In this document: positions 21,301 through 33,967 of the stretch, one piece after another
How the letters are laid out: every line of letters begins with the position of its first letter
How positions within the stretch are numbered: the stretch's first letter is position 1
From: Antedon mediterranea
Taxonomy: Eukaryota; Echinodermata; Crinoidea; Comatulida; Antedonidae
Length of the DNA: 64,000 nt
Direction: 5' to 3'
Assembly (NCBI RefSeq): GCF_964355755.1
Contig: NC_092675.1
Location: 9,313,312 to 9,377,311, forward strand
Made by a program: the position numbers and the translations under genes
The notes under the pieces: model-generated
The model's input: only the letters and a program-made list of their open reading frames with translations
Database searches by the model: none
What the model was told of the DNA's origin: nothing

Positions 21301-24300
21301 TCATGTAGACTTGATTGACCAGTACACCTTGTCTTTAATGACCTCTTTCTTAGGGCCTAACTTTAACATGACCTCTGTAAGACGTTTAACAATGTCAGTG
21401 GGTGACATGCCTGTTTTTTTTGGATTCAGTTTATGCAATAGATCTTTTGTAGTCATTGGTTTTCTCATCAAATACCTCCTCACAACATCCTCTGTGATGC
21501 GGACCTCACTGCAAATAGAAACAATAATTATTATTAGATTGCTTCAAGGGTACATTCTACATCCTTATAAGGTGGTATCAAATATCTTATCAAATTAACA
21601 TCAGTATAAACATATTACTTTACAGTAAACTTTTATAGTTTTGATTTGACATAATTTTATGAAGGTGCATGCAAGCGTCTTTGAGCACTTTTTTAGTGGC
21701 ATTTTGATGACGTCTTAACACTGCAAAAGTTTAACAAAATCATGTCGGAAAAATTGAATATAATAAAGTGAACTTCAGTAAAATTATATTTGCAAACTGT
21801 GAATTAATGATTTTTATTGGTTATTTTAAAATAAAGCTTTTACACGTGGGCTTCGTTCACTCAAATCTAAAAGTCCCTAATAACTCACCCTGGTTGCCCT
21901 TTCAATGGCATAGGGCTTTCAGTGCGAGGTTTCTTGGAAGGAGGTCCAGGTGTTTGTGATTGTGATGATGACCCTGCATCACCTTGTCTTTTGTTTGATA
22001 CACCTGGAAAGGAATAATTAAAAAATCTAATCTATATTCTATTTTTGTCAAAATTAAATTCAAATATGTTTTGCATATCTATTTCAATCATTGAAAACTT
22101 GAACAAAATTGTTGGAAAACTTGAAAAAAATAGTTGGAAAACTTGAAAAAAATTGTTGGAAAACTTGAAAAAAATTGTTGGAAAACTGTTAAGTGGTTTT
22201 ATATGTACACAATTACACATGGCATAATGCCTTTTACATGGTAGGTTATTCTGCAAGATTAAGTATATCCAAAATCAAAATGTATAATAATCATATTGTG
22301 TACAATAATTTAAATATTTAACTTACCTTTGTCCTGTAAACGTCCAGCAACCTGCGACAGTGTAGTTGTTGTGTTATCTGCAGTTAAGGGTGTACCAGGT
22401 CTGCTACTGTTACGACTTGAACTCTTTGAAGACTTTCCACTCGTTTTCTTAACCTGAGTTTTATTCTGTAAAAAACATTCAAAATCAGGAGACAGGAATT
22501 GATCTAATGCTATAACTCTGCACTAAATTTTACTGTAAAATATTTAAATGATCAAATGGTATTCAAAATACTAAGACTAAGCAGGAAAGAGTGAAATTAC
22601 TCTTTCTTTCACTCTTTCCTTGGACTAAGCAAATTCTGGACAAGTCTACTTAAACTTTGACCTACCTGCATAAAGACTGCCGACTGTATCTTTGAATCAT
22701 CGATATCACTATCATCAGAATCAGATCCACTTGCACTGCTCCCATCTGTAATAACATTATTAACAAAACTTAAGAAAAAAAACTTTATTTAAATCTAAAG
22801 ACAGAAAGTGCAATAATCTAGTTGTATAAGGGATGATTCCAAATATTTGTTAAGCTCTGTCTACACTATTAAACTTTTTGTGACAAAAAAAAATGTCATT
22901 TGCCCATATTATATGGATATGATCACATCTTATCAATATTTGGGCACATATCACAATTTTTGTCAAAGTAGTTTGATAGTGTAGTCTTGGTGACATCTAG
23001 GGTTATCTTTTAACTTCTTTGATAGTGTAGACTTGGTGACATCTAGGGTTATCTTTTAACTTCTTTGATAGTGTAGTCTTGGTGACATCTAGGGTTATCT
23101 TTTAACTTCTTTGATAGTGTAGACTTGGTGACATCTAGGGTTATCTTTTAACTTCTTTGATAGTGTAGACTTGGTGACATCTAGGGTTATCTTTTAACTT
23201 CTTTGATAGTGTAGACTTGGTGACATTTATGGTTATCTTTTAACTTCTTTGATAGTGTAGACTTGGTGACATCTAGGGTTATCTTTTAACTTCTTTGATA
23301 GTGTAGACTTGGTGACATCTAGGGTTATCTTTTAACTTCTTTGATAGTGTAGTCTTGGTGACATCTAGGGTTATCTTTTAACTTCTTTGATAGTGTAGAC
23401 TTAACTTCTTTGATAGTGTAGACTTGGTGACATCTAGGGTTATCTTTTAACTTCTTTGATAGTGTAGACTTGGTGACATCTAGGGTTATCTTTTAACTTC
23501 TTTGATAGTGTAGACTTGGTGACATCTAGGGTTATCTTTTAACTTCTTTGATAGTGTAGACTTGGTGACATCTAGGGTTATCTTTTAACTTCTTTGATAG
23601 TGTAGACTTGGTGACATCTAGGGTTATCTTTTAACTTCTTTGATAGTGTAGACTTGGTGACATCTAGGGTTATCTTTTAACTTCTTTGATAGTGTAGTCT
23701 TGGTGACATCTAGGGTTATCTTTTAACTTCTTTGATAGTGTAGACTTGGTGACATCTAGGGTTATCTTTTAACTTCTTTGATAGTGTAGACTTGGTGACA
23801 TCTAGGGTTATCTTTTAACTTCTTTGATAGTGTAGACTTGGTGACATCTAGAGTTATCTTTTAACTTCATTGATAGTGTAGTCTTGGTGACATCTAGGGT
23901 TATCTTTTAACTTCTTTGATACATCTAGGGTTATCTTTTAACTTCTTTGATAGTGTAGACTTGGTGACATCTAGGGTTATCTTTTAACTTCTTTGATAGT
24001 GTAGACTTGGTGACATCTAGGGTTATCTTTTAACTTCTTTGATAGTGTAGACTTGGTGACATCTAGGGTTATCTTTTAACTTCTTTGATAGTGTAGACTT
24101 GGTGACATCTAGGGTTATCTTTTAACTTCTTTGATAGTGTAGACTTGGTGACATCTAGGGTTATCTTTTAACTTCTTTGATAGTGTAGACTTGGTGACAT
24201 CTAGGGTTATCTTTTAACTTCTTTGATAGTGTAGACTTGGTGACATCTAGGGTTATCTTTTAACTTCTTTGATAGTGTAGACTTGGTGACATCTAGGGTT

Positions 24301-27300
24301 ATCTTTTAACTTCTTTGATAGTGTAGACTTGGTGACATCGAGGGTTATCTTTTAACTTCTTTGATAGTGTAGACTTGGTGACATCTAGGGTTATCTTTTA
24401 ACTTCTTTGATAGTGTAGACTTGGTGACATCTAGGGTTATCTTTTAACTTCTTTGATAGTGTAGACATGGTGACATCTAGGGTTATCTTTTAACTTCTTT
24501 GAAAAGTATATTCATGCAGCACGTTTTTCAAAAATCTGAATCATTTTTAATTGTACAACTAATCTTAAGTGTGGTTCTCACTAGAGACGCAAAACAAAGA
24601 CGTAATGCAACGTAAGTGATTTGACCAATCACAAGCAATGGATTATTCAAATAGTAGATTGTCATTGGTCAACTTGCTTTCATTGCGTCTATGTTCTTGC
24701 GTTGCGTCTCTATGGGTAACCAAGCTTTAGTTCCCACCTTCTTTACTTTTGTCCTCTTTATCTTTATTCTCTGCATCCTCTACTTCTGGTTCTTTTATTT
24801 CTTCTTCTTCCACTTCTTCTTCACTTGATACATTGATCTCTTCTATCTCCTCATCTAAACCACGTTCTTCATCTTTTCTTTGTTCTACAGTTTCTTCTTC
24901 ATCACTACAGCAAAATAATCAAATCAATACAGTATATTCAAAAATAAAAATTAAGTTAACAAAACTGGTAGGTAAAGTGTGACACTGACCTAGACCCATA
25001 AACCTACTGTAGAAAAAATGAATAATAAACAGAACAATAATAATACAGACATTGAATTGAAAATTACAAATAACAATTTAAAATTCAACATTATACTGTA
25101 CAAACATGTAAACTTGTATGTCGATTAGATACCTAGATTTTTCTGATAGATAATCTTTTTCTTGATCATCGTAATCATCAACGTCACTTTCTTCACCTGC
25201 TTCTTCGCCCCAATCTTTCTTTTTTACTCTGTATTTTTTCTTTGAGTTCTTAGCTTTCTTTTTGGCCTTCTTTTCTATTAAAAAAATATGATTCCACTTT
25301 ATAAAATTGTCACATCCATCATAACACAATTTGTAATCATACACAAATATTTATTATTCATATCATATACTGCGCATTATTTTCTGTAATGACTAAAAGT
25401 ACTATTGTATGGATAGTGGATAAATCGAGCATCTTCAAGACTCCATTCAAGATGGATTCATTGAATAAAGGTTTACTTTACAACAGTAACAGTACAATAT
25501 TTTGTATTTGTTGAACGGCGTTAATATTTTCATTTGTTATAAAACTGAATGTTCTACTGTACTATTCAGCTCCGCCTATCTAATAGAACAACCAATCTTT
25601 TAACTCGAGTGAGTGGCCGAGCGGTTAAGACAGTGGAACCGTAATACATACCCATAACACTGGCAAGAGTTCAAGGCTCACTCGTTCCATGGTTCTGGTG
25701 GTGGAACGATTCTTCTCGGATGAGGACTATAAACTCTGTACACATCATGCTCATGTGCACTTTAGTGCAGAGTAATAGTAGGTGGCACTGCACACACACA
25801 GCCACTCATCATAACTGGGCCCGCTTTGATTGAAGAGGCCCCTAAGTATAATGAATAAATAATTATAATAATTATAATATAAAATGTACCTTTTGCTTGC
25901 TTTCTTTCAGTATCATCAGAATCATCGTCGGAATCATCATCATCATCAGATAAAAAGCCTAAGTATTCATCATCTTCAGTTATTGTCTAAAGAATAACAT
26001 ATAATAACAAATCACAAAATATCAACCAGTTATTATATAATAAAAATAAATTGTATGAATAATGGATTGCACCACCCTGCCTTAAGGACTTGAATCAACT
26101 TAAACATTAATATAAAAATTACTTTACAAGTGAATCTTTCTTTCGTGGAGCTTTGGATTTTTCTTCCTTTTGTTCGTCTTCCAATGACCCATCTTGTTTT
26201 ATTCGTTTCTTCACCATAACAGAAAAGAAATTTAATGTTTTGTCCCTCCTGCAATAATAACATTAAAGACTATAAAAATGATATACATAAAAAAAAGCGT
26301 CTTTGGTATGACCTAGGACTAATATCGTGACGTAATTTCCCGCATGATTGCAATAAAAACGGTACTGGGTTTGGTCTATTTCTGCTCCTAACTACCTGTA
26401 GTCATCCATTCATAGAAGCAATGATGAAGCAAGTCTACCTAGTGGCGACTATACAAACTTTAGTTGATAAAAGATTGAAATGTTTTGTTAGAGATATAGT
26501 AGTATAGGATGTTTCATTATAGTGTAACATTTTTGTAGGCCTATGTCTATTAGATTAGTTTGATATGTGATGGATTAGTTAATTCATTATACATCATTAA
26601 GATATTGTTTTATTATAAATATCTATAGAAAACAGTGATATGTGTTAGTTATAAAGCATTTCATATTAAAAAAAATGTTGGTCTTCACAAATCTACGCTA
26701 CGGAAAAGGGTGATAAAGCACAATAAATGAAATAATGTAATTACAGCAGTTTTTAGGTTGTCACAAGTTGAAAGCTCCCACCAAGATGTGAAGGATGGGA
26801 CCAACAGGTGGTAAACACCTCTAAAACGGTCCAGTCCCAATTGCATAGTGGCTTTGAGTTATAGTGGCTGTCATGTACTAGTACACCGGGGTAACCCCTT
26901 ACTTGTCTGCCAGATGTACTAGGTTCTTTAAAGATAGATGTGTACACTAGACCTACAGTTTAACGTCCTTATCCAAGAAGACCCAATCTACCACCAGAAC
27001 AATGGAGCGAGTAAGCCTCAAACCCTTGCAGATGTTATGGGCTATGGTACGTAACTACGGTTCCACTGTCTTACCCGCTCTCCCACTTATTTAGCACCAA
27101 GGAAAAATATAGTTAGTTATTCAACAACTAATTTAATTTCTTTCTTTACCATATATCCAGGCCGGACTTATTTTAACTCATTTCACTATTACAAAATTAA
27201 TATTGAAGAACTGACCTCCCAAATTCTTCTTCAGCTTCCTCATCATTTAGAAATTTATATTGCACCATAGGAGTAAATTTATACCAGGATTTAACAGGTG

Positions 27301-30300
27301 AGGCACAAAATGATCCATCTGCCATTTGGGTAAAAATATAGTGACTAGCGTTATCGTTTATTCCCCCTTCTTTTGTGCCTTTATACCTTTAAAATTAAAT
27401 AAAAGTATAGATTAGATTGGATAACTACAAAAGCTAACTAGCTAAACAATAGTATTATTCTTCTACATAAAAATGTTTTTGTCTGTGTGATTAGGCTTAA
27501 TTGCAACCTTAAATACAATGTGAAAAATGTAATAGAGCGTTTTGAAAGATTTTAGGCTGTTTATTAATTCTCAAGTTTGCTCCTGAACATCACAGTATTT
27601 GACATTAGAAATTAAGAAAGAAAATTTACTAAAATAATTGTTACTTTTTGCCTCCTTTTTCATGTTGTTTAAGTATCCAAGGTTGGTCTTCCTCTTTGTA
27701 TTTTTTGGAAATTATTCCATATTTCTTTTTTCTTGCCTCTTCCCTTCTCTCTCTTCCGTATTCACTTCCTTCACCAAACTTTGGCATATCGTTTTGGTCT
27801 TTAAATTTACCCAAATTATTTTCCCGAAGCATAACACCCTGAAATGAAATAGTATATAGTATAGTTATATTTGTAGTGATATAATAAACATTATTTAGAT
27901 TTTAACATACTTCAAGATGCGTTTATTTCTTTATACAGTCAATTTTGAATAAATTTTTAAACTGAGTCTTTGTATTAAACGTTGGTTGTCTTTTAAAACT
28001 GTTAAATTTATGTATACAGGTACAGTGTACTAAAGTAGCATGTTTTGATATTTTTTTGTAAAAGCAATTCTTTCAGTTTTCGCTGAATTTGGTATTTACA
28101 GTAGATGTTTTTACAGCCAAATAAATACATTTTGTAGCAATCAACTTCAGACTGAATACTGTAAATTAAGCTCTGTCTACACTATCAAACTAGTTTGATG
28201 AAAAAGTGTGATGTGCACAAATATGGTAGTGATATGCCCAAACATGGTAGTGATATGACATCATTTTGTTAAAGTCTGATAGTATAGACAGAGCTTTAGA
28301 GGATTGTTTTACATTGATGAGTATGTATACTAATACTTTACAACCAACCTTTTTCCATTTGGTAAAGTCTACTCTATCACCAGAATTGAACTTCATTACA
28401 CTGTACATTTTATCAGCATTCCTAAAACCAAAAATAGAACATCAGTACTCTTGACTATTACATAGGCATAGGGTAATTTCCTTTACAACACGTACTGTAC
28501 ATAACAATTTCAAACTAAATAAATAAAAAAACTTTTCAGTTAAAAGATGAACTTCTAGTTACTGTACAACTATTATAAATACACAATATAATACATGACT
28601 TTAGTTTGAGTTTTTATACAATTCAAGAGGTGGGATATAACTAAATGAAAGATTAAGAACCTGACAACAATCAGGAATTATTTTTCAATTTTAAGGTTAA
28701 TTACTCAAAAATAGTTCATTATTATTAACTTAATATTGAAAAAACTGAAACATAGTATACCAATAGGACTAGGTATTATGTTAAGACTTGGAAATTCAAA
28801 GCACTTTACTGAATATAACCTGTAAATAATGTTTGACTTAATCACTGCTTACACAAACAGTGAAAACATAGAACATAGAAAAAACAAAGCACACGGGCAG
28901 AGAACTGGATCATCTCAATAAAGTTTAGGTATACGTCTATCTATATCCCTTACTTCACCTAACCCTGAATAAATAATATTACAGAAAGAACCACACCAGA
29001 AAGTGTATATTACCTTTGTACACGAACAACATACTCTTTAAAGTCTTGTTGTGCAGGAGGTGCATTAGCTGATCTCGATATACCTGGCTGTGTGGTTGGC
29101 AATAAATGAAAACAAAAATAATTTGTAAACTTTACAAAAATATTTACTTATTTACACAGAATCTTCTACTAAGCAAGTATACAATTATCAGCATATAAAT
29201 AATATGAAATACTGTACTGTAAAAGTGTAAGTAGCCTATAAAATAATAATGTATCACATTCAGTTTACAGTAGTCAGTAAACTCTTTTTGCCTATTGGTT
29301 GGGTAACTAGAGGGCTTACAGTATATAGGCTGGGCTGGCCTGGCCTCTAGAGGAGAGTATATGGCCAGCCGGGCGTAGGCTTGGCCTAGCTATCTACGGT
29401 GCTAGTCAATCCATACCTAAACCAATTCGTACCAAAACCAACCCATACCTATACCAACTCGTACTCAAATAATTCGCCAACTCGTACCCAAATAATTGGT
29501 CAACTCGTACCCACTTTGGCTAACCTGTACCCAAACCAATCTGTAGTCATAAAAACTTGTACCCAATTATTTGGCTTACTCGTACCCATTGGCTTACTTA
29601 ATAGTCCCAATTTGATCGGCACAAAACTAGAGGTACGCTTTTGAATTTGCCGTGTGAATATTTTTATTTAAAAAAAAAAAGGATTTCATCGCCGACATGA
29701 TCGTTTTACATGCAGGTATTTTAGTAAAATTAAAACGCTACATTTTGACCATGGAAAAACCATCATACAGTATCGTGTGCAGGCTTTTTAAGAAGGGGAA
29801 TACCAGACGGTCAGCAGAAACACGTAGCAGCTGTGAGGAAACAGCTGCCAGAAGGAGCAGCTCCGATTGCTTTCAGAAATTGTGAGTCGCCTTTTAATCA
29901 ACAGCACAATGTTTTTTACTGATTGATTTCCAGGCTTATTAATCAAATGTTTATTGTAATACTAATAGTAAACTGAATGTTTATTAATAAATTGTTTTAC
30001 ATAATTTTTTGCATATAAAATAAGACACAGACTTAGCCTACGTTCCCAATAAAATATTTCACATTTAAATATTTATGTACTGTTATTATTAAATGACATT
30101 ATGCCGAATAATATTATATTTAAATCTGAAACTATGTTTACAAATTGTCATTTTTAAGGCACACATCTTTCTCATCATAGATCTGTAAAATAAAAAATAA
30201 ACAAGAAATATTTCTTACAAAAAACGCTGCTCAACATTTTAAAATTAATCATTGTTCTTTCTTCAGATATATTTATAATTAATTATTAAAATCGCAAAAA

Positions 30301-33300
30301 TGCTTATTTAAAAATGGTCAATTTTGAACTTTAATGTGTTGTGTGTGTGTGTGTGTGTGACCTCAACCTGTAGGCATGCAACTGGATATCCTCTAGAGAC
30401 AACGTGACTTTACGGCGGTACATGAGAAAATTCTTCCCAGTCTGTTGATTCGCGTCAACCAATCAAAGGGCGAGAATCCAAAATCGTTCAACCGTGAGCC
30501 CTCATAGACTCTCTTTTCCCAGACGTTTTTTGCCTTGGGTCCAGCAGCTGGGACTATAAATTACGCCGTGGTTAGGATTCCGGCACCGGAACTCAACTGC
30601 CCAGCGTTAGGGAATCAGACACGCTATTGCGCATGCCCAGAGCGAGGTAATCGGGGCGACTCTATACTTATCAACAGCGATGGATCATTTCATAGCTGCG
30701 CCACACGGCGAACTAGCCTAGCCTAGATGCCTACTAATATGGGATCCACTAATCTAGGCTAGGGCTACCAGTTAGACGTGACCAGTGGGCCTATAGTATT
30801 TATTTTGTAATTAAAAAGTGGTTGCTTCATTCATATATAAACTTCATATCATTATGAATTATATAATTACATGACTAGTTTTATGATTTTTCATAACGCA
30901 TTATAGTTACTCTCTACATAACAACATGCAATCACAAGTTGATTTGTTGACGGCAGCCACCGCGTGAATGTGAAAAAACTGTTCGGGAAGTCAGGGTCGC
31001 AACGCTAAAAACAGCATTACGATTCTTAGATAGATACTGATACTTATTAATATAATTATTTTAACGCGTGGCGTAGTCGTATTTTAATTATTAATTCATG
31101 TATGGCATAGGCCAAGTTTCATCCATCGCTCTCTCGCTCGCGCAACGACTATCTAGGCTACAGTAAATCCCTATAACACTCCGACTCTCCGTGGTGTGTG
31201 GCACACTATAGTGCAAGCTATAATTCACTTCCCAGAGCTATGAGCATGCGCAATAGTGTGTCGGATTCCCTAACGGTGGGCAGTTGAGTTCCGGTGCCGG
31301 AATCCTAACCACGGCGTATAAATTATAGTTATAGAGTTTACAAAGTCGCAAAACTGTTGGCCTTAGAAAGATACTAATACTATAACTGCTGCTTGCTTTA
31401 ACTTTAATGAATAAGTAGTCCTCATTCATGGCACGTAGCTGGCTATAGCAGCAGCGTGAAAAAAATAAATTATTATTTTTAATAACAATAAATATGACTA
31501 TTTATTTAGTATTAGGCCTAGGGCCTAGCATCCGTTGCATGGGTATGGGTTGACCTGTATTCAGCTAGCTTAGGCTAGTCCCCCGCTAGGCCTAACACCA
31601 CTATAAGCTAGGGCCTAGCTAGGCCTACCACAGGCTAAAGGAGGCTAGGCCTAGGCTACTACTTATTGAGTACTAGGCTTAGGCCAGGTAGGCTAGGCCT
31701 ACTCTGGCCTATAATAGCTAGCCTACTACTAGGCCTAGCCTAGTAGGCCCTAGGCCTAGCTAGGCCTAGTAGGGAATTACGATCATCTCGGTCGCGTTTC
31801 ATTTCGGTCGCGTGTCAATTAAGGTCAATTTTCAACAATATCGATCGTGGTGTATGGCGCGTCAATTATGCATAAAGCATACGAAAATGGATGCTATTGT
31901 AGGATTGAGACTTAACTGTCCGATTTAACTCTCTTTCAGCACTCGGTACGTGTAGCAGTTCGAATTTATAAACCTGTTTGCATTTGTAACGATTTTTATC
32001 TATATTTTAAGGACACAACAAGTAGCTTACGAAGACGACTCCAATATGTTAATAATTATGAATGAGTAAAATGGGAACACCCAACTTTTATCGCAAAAAT
32101 CGTGAATTTATGTTTATTTATTTATTAATTTTTTTGTTTTGTTTTTATTCATTTCTTTTTTAAGGCTCGCCCAACACAATATATTTGTCTTCATCCTCCA
32201 GTCTGCCTCAAAGTCTGACCTCATATCATATTGTTATTGCATTGTACGTTATTATCTTTTATGCTTGTAAATAAATGTTACGAAACTAGTGTCAGCTTTT
32301 TAAATAATCTCCCGCTTTTTGGCTTCTAAAAGGCACCGCATGCATTTATACATCTTACTTCTAGGACGTCGACCTTGTATTCCAAAATGACAGTCTTTTC
32401 ACACGCGTTCAAGAATTCATCAATCTCTTCTTATCGTTGCGGCATGTTCTTTGATAGGCATATCAGTTACCGTTTATTACTGATACGTCATTCTTGAGAC
32501 GTTTTAGTGGGGACTCCACCCCCACTAAAACGTCTAAATAATACGTTATATAGGGGGTCTCTGTTTTCGAGTTTTTCTCGAAAATAGAGACCCCCTATAT
32601 AACGTATTATTGAGACGTTTTAGTGAGGGTCTCTGTTTTCGCGATTTTCTCGAAAACAGAGACCCTGGGTCTCTGGTCTCTGGTCTCGGTTTTCGAGGTC
32701 TCTGTTTTCGAGACACCCGTATCACAGCAGACTGAATCGAAAAGGACGACGTGGTAAGAAAATTACTTTTCAATTATAATATTATGTATTATGTTGTTAA
32801 CTTGCTCATGATAATTATAGTATATCGTTATTTTTGTTATTTCAGCAAAACTTCAACTCTACCTCTTAATCGGGCTGCTGCATGAAGAGAGTCAGAATGT
32901 TCACATCACAATGGAATTAGTTCATCGCGAAGATGTTGACCGGCTTCAGCGACAAGCTTACCGACGTGCAACTAGAACGCTCTTACGCCTCTGAGTATCG
33001 CGCAGGCCAACGATCAGAGAATCGCGCGTTATATCAAACGATGTTCGCGATTTGTAGATGAGATAGATGTAAATATTGCTAATAAATAAAAGATTAAATA
33101 AATAGATAAATTAAATAACGTCTGTAGATGTAAATAGAGGTAAACATTGTTAATAAATAAAATATTAAATACATAGATAAATTAACGTTTGTAGATGTAA
33201 ATAAAAAGGTTTCAATTTGAATGATGAATGTAAACATTTGTATATGCGTTTTTGTTTTAAAAATAAAAGGATTGAATTGAAAAACAGTGTGAAACGAGTT

Positions 33301-33908
33301 TGTTTTGCATTACATTAACGTATCTATGTTTTGTTTTTAAATATATGTAAATATTTGTGTATATGTTTTTGTTTTAAAAATAAAAAGATTGAATGATCAT
33401 TGACAAAAGTGTAAAGTGAGTTTGTATGTTATTTTTCCCGTCAGAAACAAATAGAATATTTACAAAATATAATGCTTATAAAAACATTTAAAAAAAAGTT
33501 AAACTAATATTAATAACATACTGTTTTTACAATATTTATTTAAATATAATGATTATTATATAAAATCATTTTTAAATAAACACCTATAGAGACTACACTT
33601 CGATCTTTAATTAGAGCTTACAGTGAACAGTACTGCATTGAGCAGCGTTCCATAGAAATCGCCGGAAGTTCGATTTACCGGAAGCGCGACCGAAATGAAA
33701 CGCGACCGAGATGATCCGATACCCTAGTAGGTAGGTAGGAGGCCCTAAACTAGTAAGTCTAACCTTTTTTAGCTTTTAGTTAGGCTATTAAAACCGTACT
33801 CGGATTACCCCACACGGATTCACCAAATGCCTAGTCACAATAAATAAATTAAAAGGTTCTCTACATTTTTAATCAAGTTATGATACCTACCCTTTGTTGT
33901 ACGTTCAT
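21301..33908 (-). CDS. GTF2F1: General transcription factor IIF subunit 1 (TFIIF alpha, RAP74)
   Basis: CDS complement(join(21301..21508, 21889..22003, 22327..22465, 22666..22745, 24738..24904, 25133..25274, 25890..25986, 26128..26248, 27216..27386, 27645..27838, 28349..28421, 29014..29087, 33891..33908)), 532 aa against 517 in human. The N-terminal dimerisation barrel is recognised by EYVVRVQRNADKMYSVMKFN, then ARKKKYGIISKKY, EDQPWIL and HYIFTQMADGSF. The middle is acidic/basic low complexity. NSSRPGTPL matches the human NSRPGTPS site. The C-terminal winged helix VVRRYLMRKPMTTKDLLHKL ends at KVYWSIKST. It pairs with TFIIF beta to load RNA polymerase II at promoters. All 12 introns are GT-AG and in phase. 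Exon 1 (MNVQQR, 4.8 kb upstream) rests on phase and an ATG only. Confidence 0.95.
22852..22985. mobile_element. GCTCTGTCTACACTATCAAAC-family MITE, copy 1
   Basis: The left end AAGCTCTGTCTACACTATTA and right end TTTGATAGTGTAG are inverted, with a diagnostic TGCCCATA/TTGGGCACAT core. Other copies are at 28168-28298, 53900-54037, 55477-55611 and 55668-55805. The right end runs into the 46-bp array and lacks the final CAGAGCTT. Confidence 0.75.
22975..24503. repeat. 46-bp tandem array in a GTF2F1 intron, about 33 copies
   Basis: The unit is TTTGATAGTGTAGACTTGGT plus GACATCTAGGGTTATCTTTT plus AACTTC. Copies are nearly identical (A/T change in GTAGAC/GTAGTC) except two truncated units near 23400 and 23920. 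The first 15 bp of the unit equal the inward end of the neighbouring MITE. No unique spacers, so it is not CRISPR-like. Confidence 0.95.
24572..24726. mobile_element. Short hairpin MITE
   Basis: Ends GGTTCTCACTAGAGACGCAA and TTGCGTCTCTATGGGTAACC are imperfect inverted copies. Internal TGACCAATCACAAGCAATGG and CATTGGTCAA are also inverted. Found 12 bp from the exon at 24738. Confidence 0.55.
25606..25850 (+). mobile_element. tRNA-Leu/Ser-derived SINE, copy 2
   Basis: Head GAGTGAGTGGCCGAGCGGTT and body GGTTCTGGTGGTGGAACGAT match the copy at 2143. An AT-rich tail ends about 40 bp before the GTF2F1 exon at 25890. Confidence 0.75.
26850..27092 (-). mobile_element. tRNA-Leu/Ser-derived SINE, copy 3
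   Basis: Reverse complement of copy 1, including GGTAAGACAGTGGAACCGTA and TACCCCGGTGTACTAGTACA. A-box bases have decayed. Located in a GTF2F1 intron. Confidence 0.75.
28168..28298. mobile_element. GCTCTGTCTACACTATCAAAC-family MITE, copy 2
   Basis: AAGCTCTGTCTACACTATCA at one end and ATAGTATAGACAGAGCTTT at the other, 131 bp, with internal GGTAGTGATATG repeated twice. Intronic in GTF2F1. Confidence 0.8.
29400..29615. repeat. Degenerate short minisatellite (CAACTCGTACCCAAA-type)
   Basis: About ten imperfect 15-25-bp units built on AACTCGTACC and CCAA. The plus ORF across it (29399-29644) is a by-product of the repeat. Confidence 0.6.
30555..31325. mobile_element. TIR element with 9-bp target duplication (MULE-like), 753 bp
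   Basis: The 9-bp direct repeat TATAAATTA at 30555-30563 and 31317-31325 brackets inverted repeats of about 85 bp starting CGCCGTGGTTAGGATTCCGG. The arms differ at only a few bases. The interior has no coding capacity. It lies in GTF2F1 intron 1. Assignment to Mutator-like elements is by duplication length only. Confidence 0.75.
31500..31770. repeat. CTAG/AGGCCTAG-rich low-complexity tract
   Basis: Overlapping TAGGCCTAG palindromic words dominate. Similar tracts occur at 17490-17690, 18990-19140 and 36240-36680. Confidence 0.7.
31765..33731. mobile_element. TIR element of about 1.95 kb with CATCTCGGTCGCGTTTCATT ends
   Basis: GATCATCTCGGTCGCGTTTC continuing into ATTTCGGTCGCG at 31789-31822 is repeated inverted near 33688-33717. 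CCTAGTAGG at 31765-31773 and 33723-33731 may be a 9-bp target duplication, though that word is common in the CTAG-rich background. A possible exon (acceptor TTATTTCAG before 32847) reads ...LVHREDVDRLQRQAYRRATR and stops near 32993; its origin is unknown. The hairpin cluster at 32497-32720 is inside. Confidence 0.5.
32497..32720. repeat. Cluster of three hairpins linked to GTCTC words
   Basis: Hairpin 1: 16-bp perfect arms 32497-32512 and 32520-32535. Hairpin 2: 35-bp arms 32537-32571 and 32577-32611 with one mismatch. Hairpin 3: 15-bp perfect arms 32627-32641 and 32651-32665. GGGTCTCTGGTCTCTGGTCT and TCGAGACACCCG follow, closely resembling the right terminus of the element at 13865-14350. 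Confidence 0.85.
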
Positions 33909-33967
33909 CTTGTTGTTGCTTTTGGTCGGATTTCGCACCAACCTCTCTCTGCCTCCGTCGTGGTTCG

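Noticed and set aside
22975-24503. CRISPR-like array
   Set aside because: The repeats are contiguous 46-bp units with no spacers, in an intron of an animal gene.
29697-29885. 62-residue plus ORF in GTF2F1 intron 1
   Set aside because: No recognisable domain, no supporting splice or polyA context.
30535-30726. Plus ORF 30535-30726 and minus ORF 31238-31429 as paralogous small genes
   Set aside because: Their shared peptide (AVVRIPAPELNCP) is simply the two inverted arms of the TIR element translated on opposite strands.
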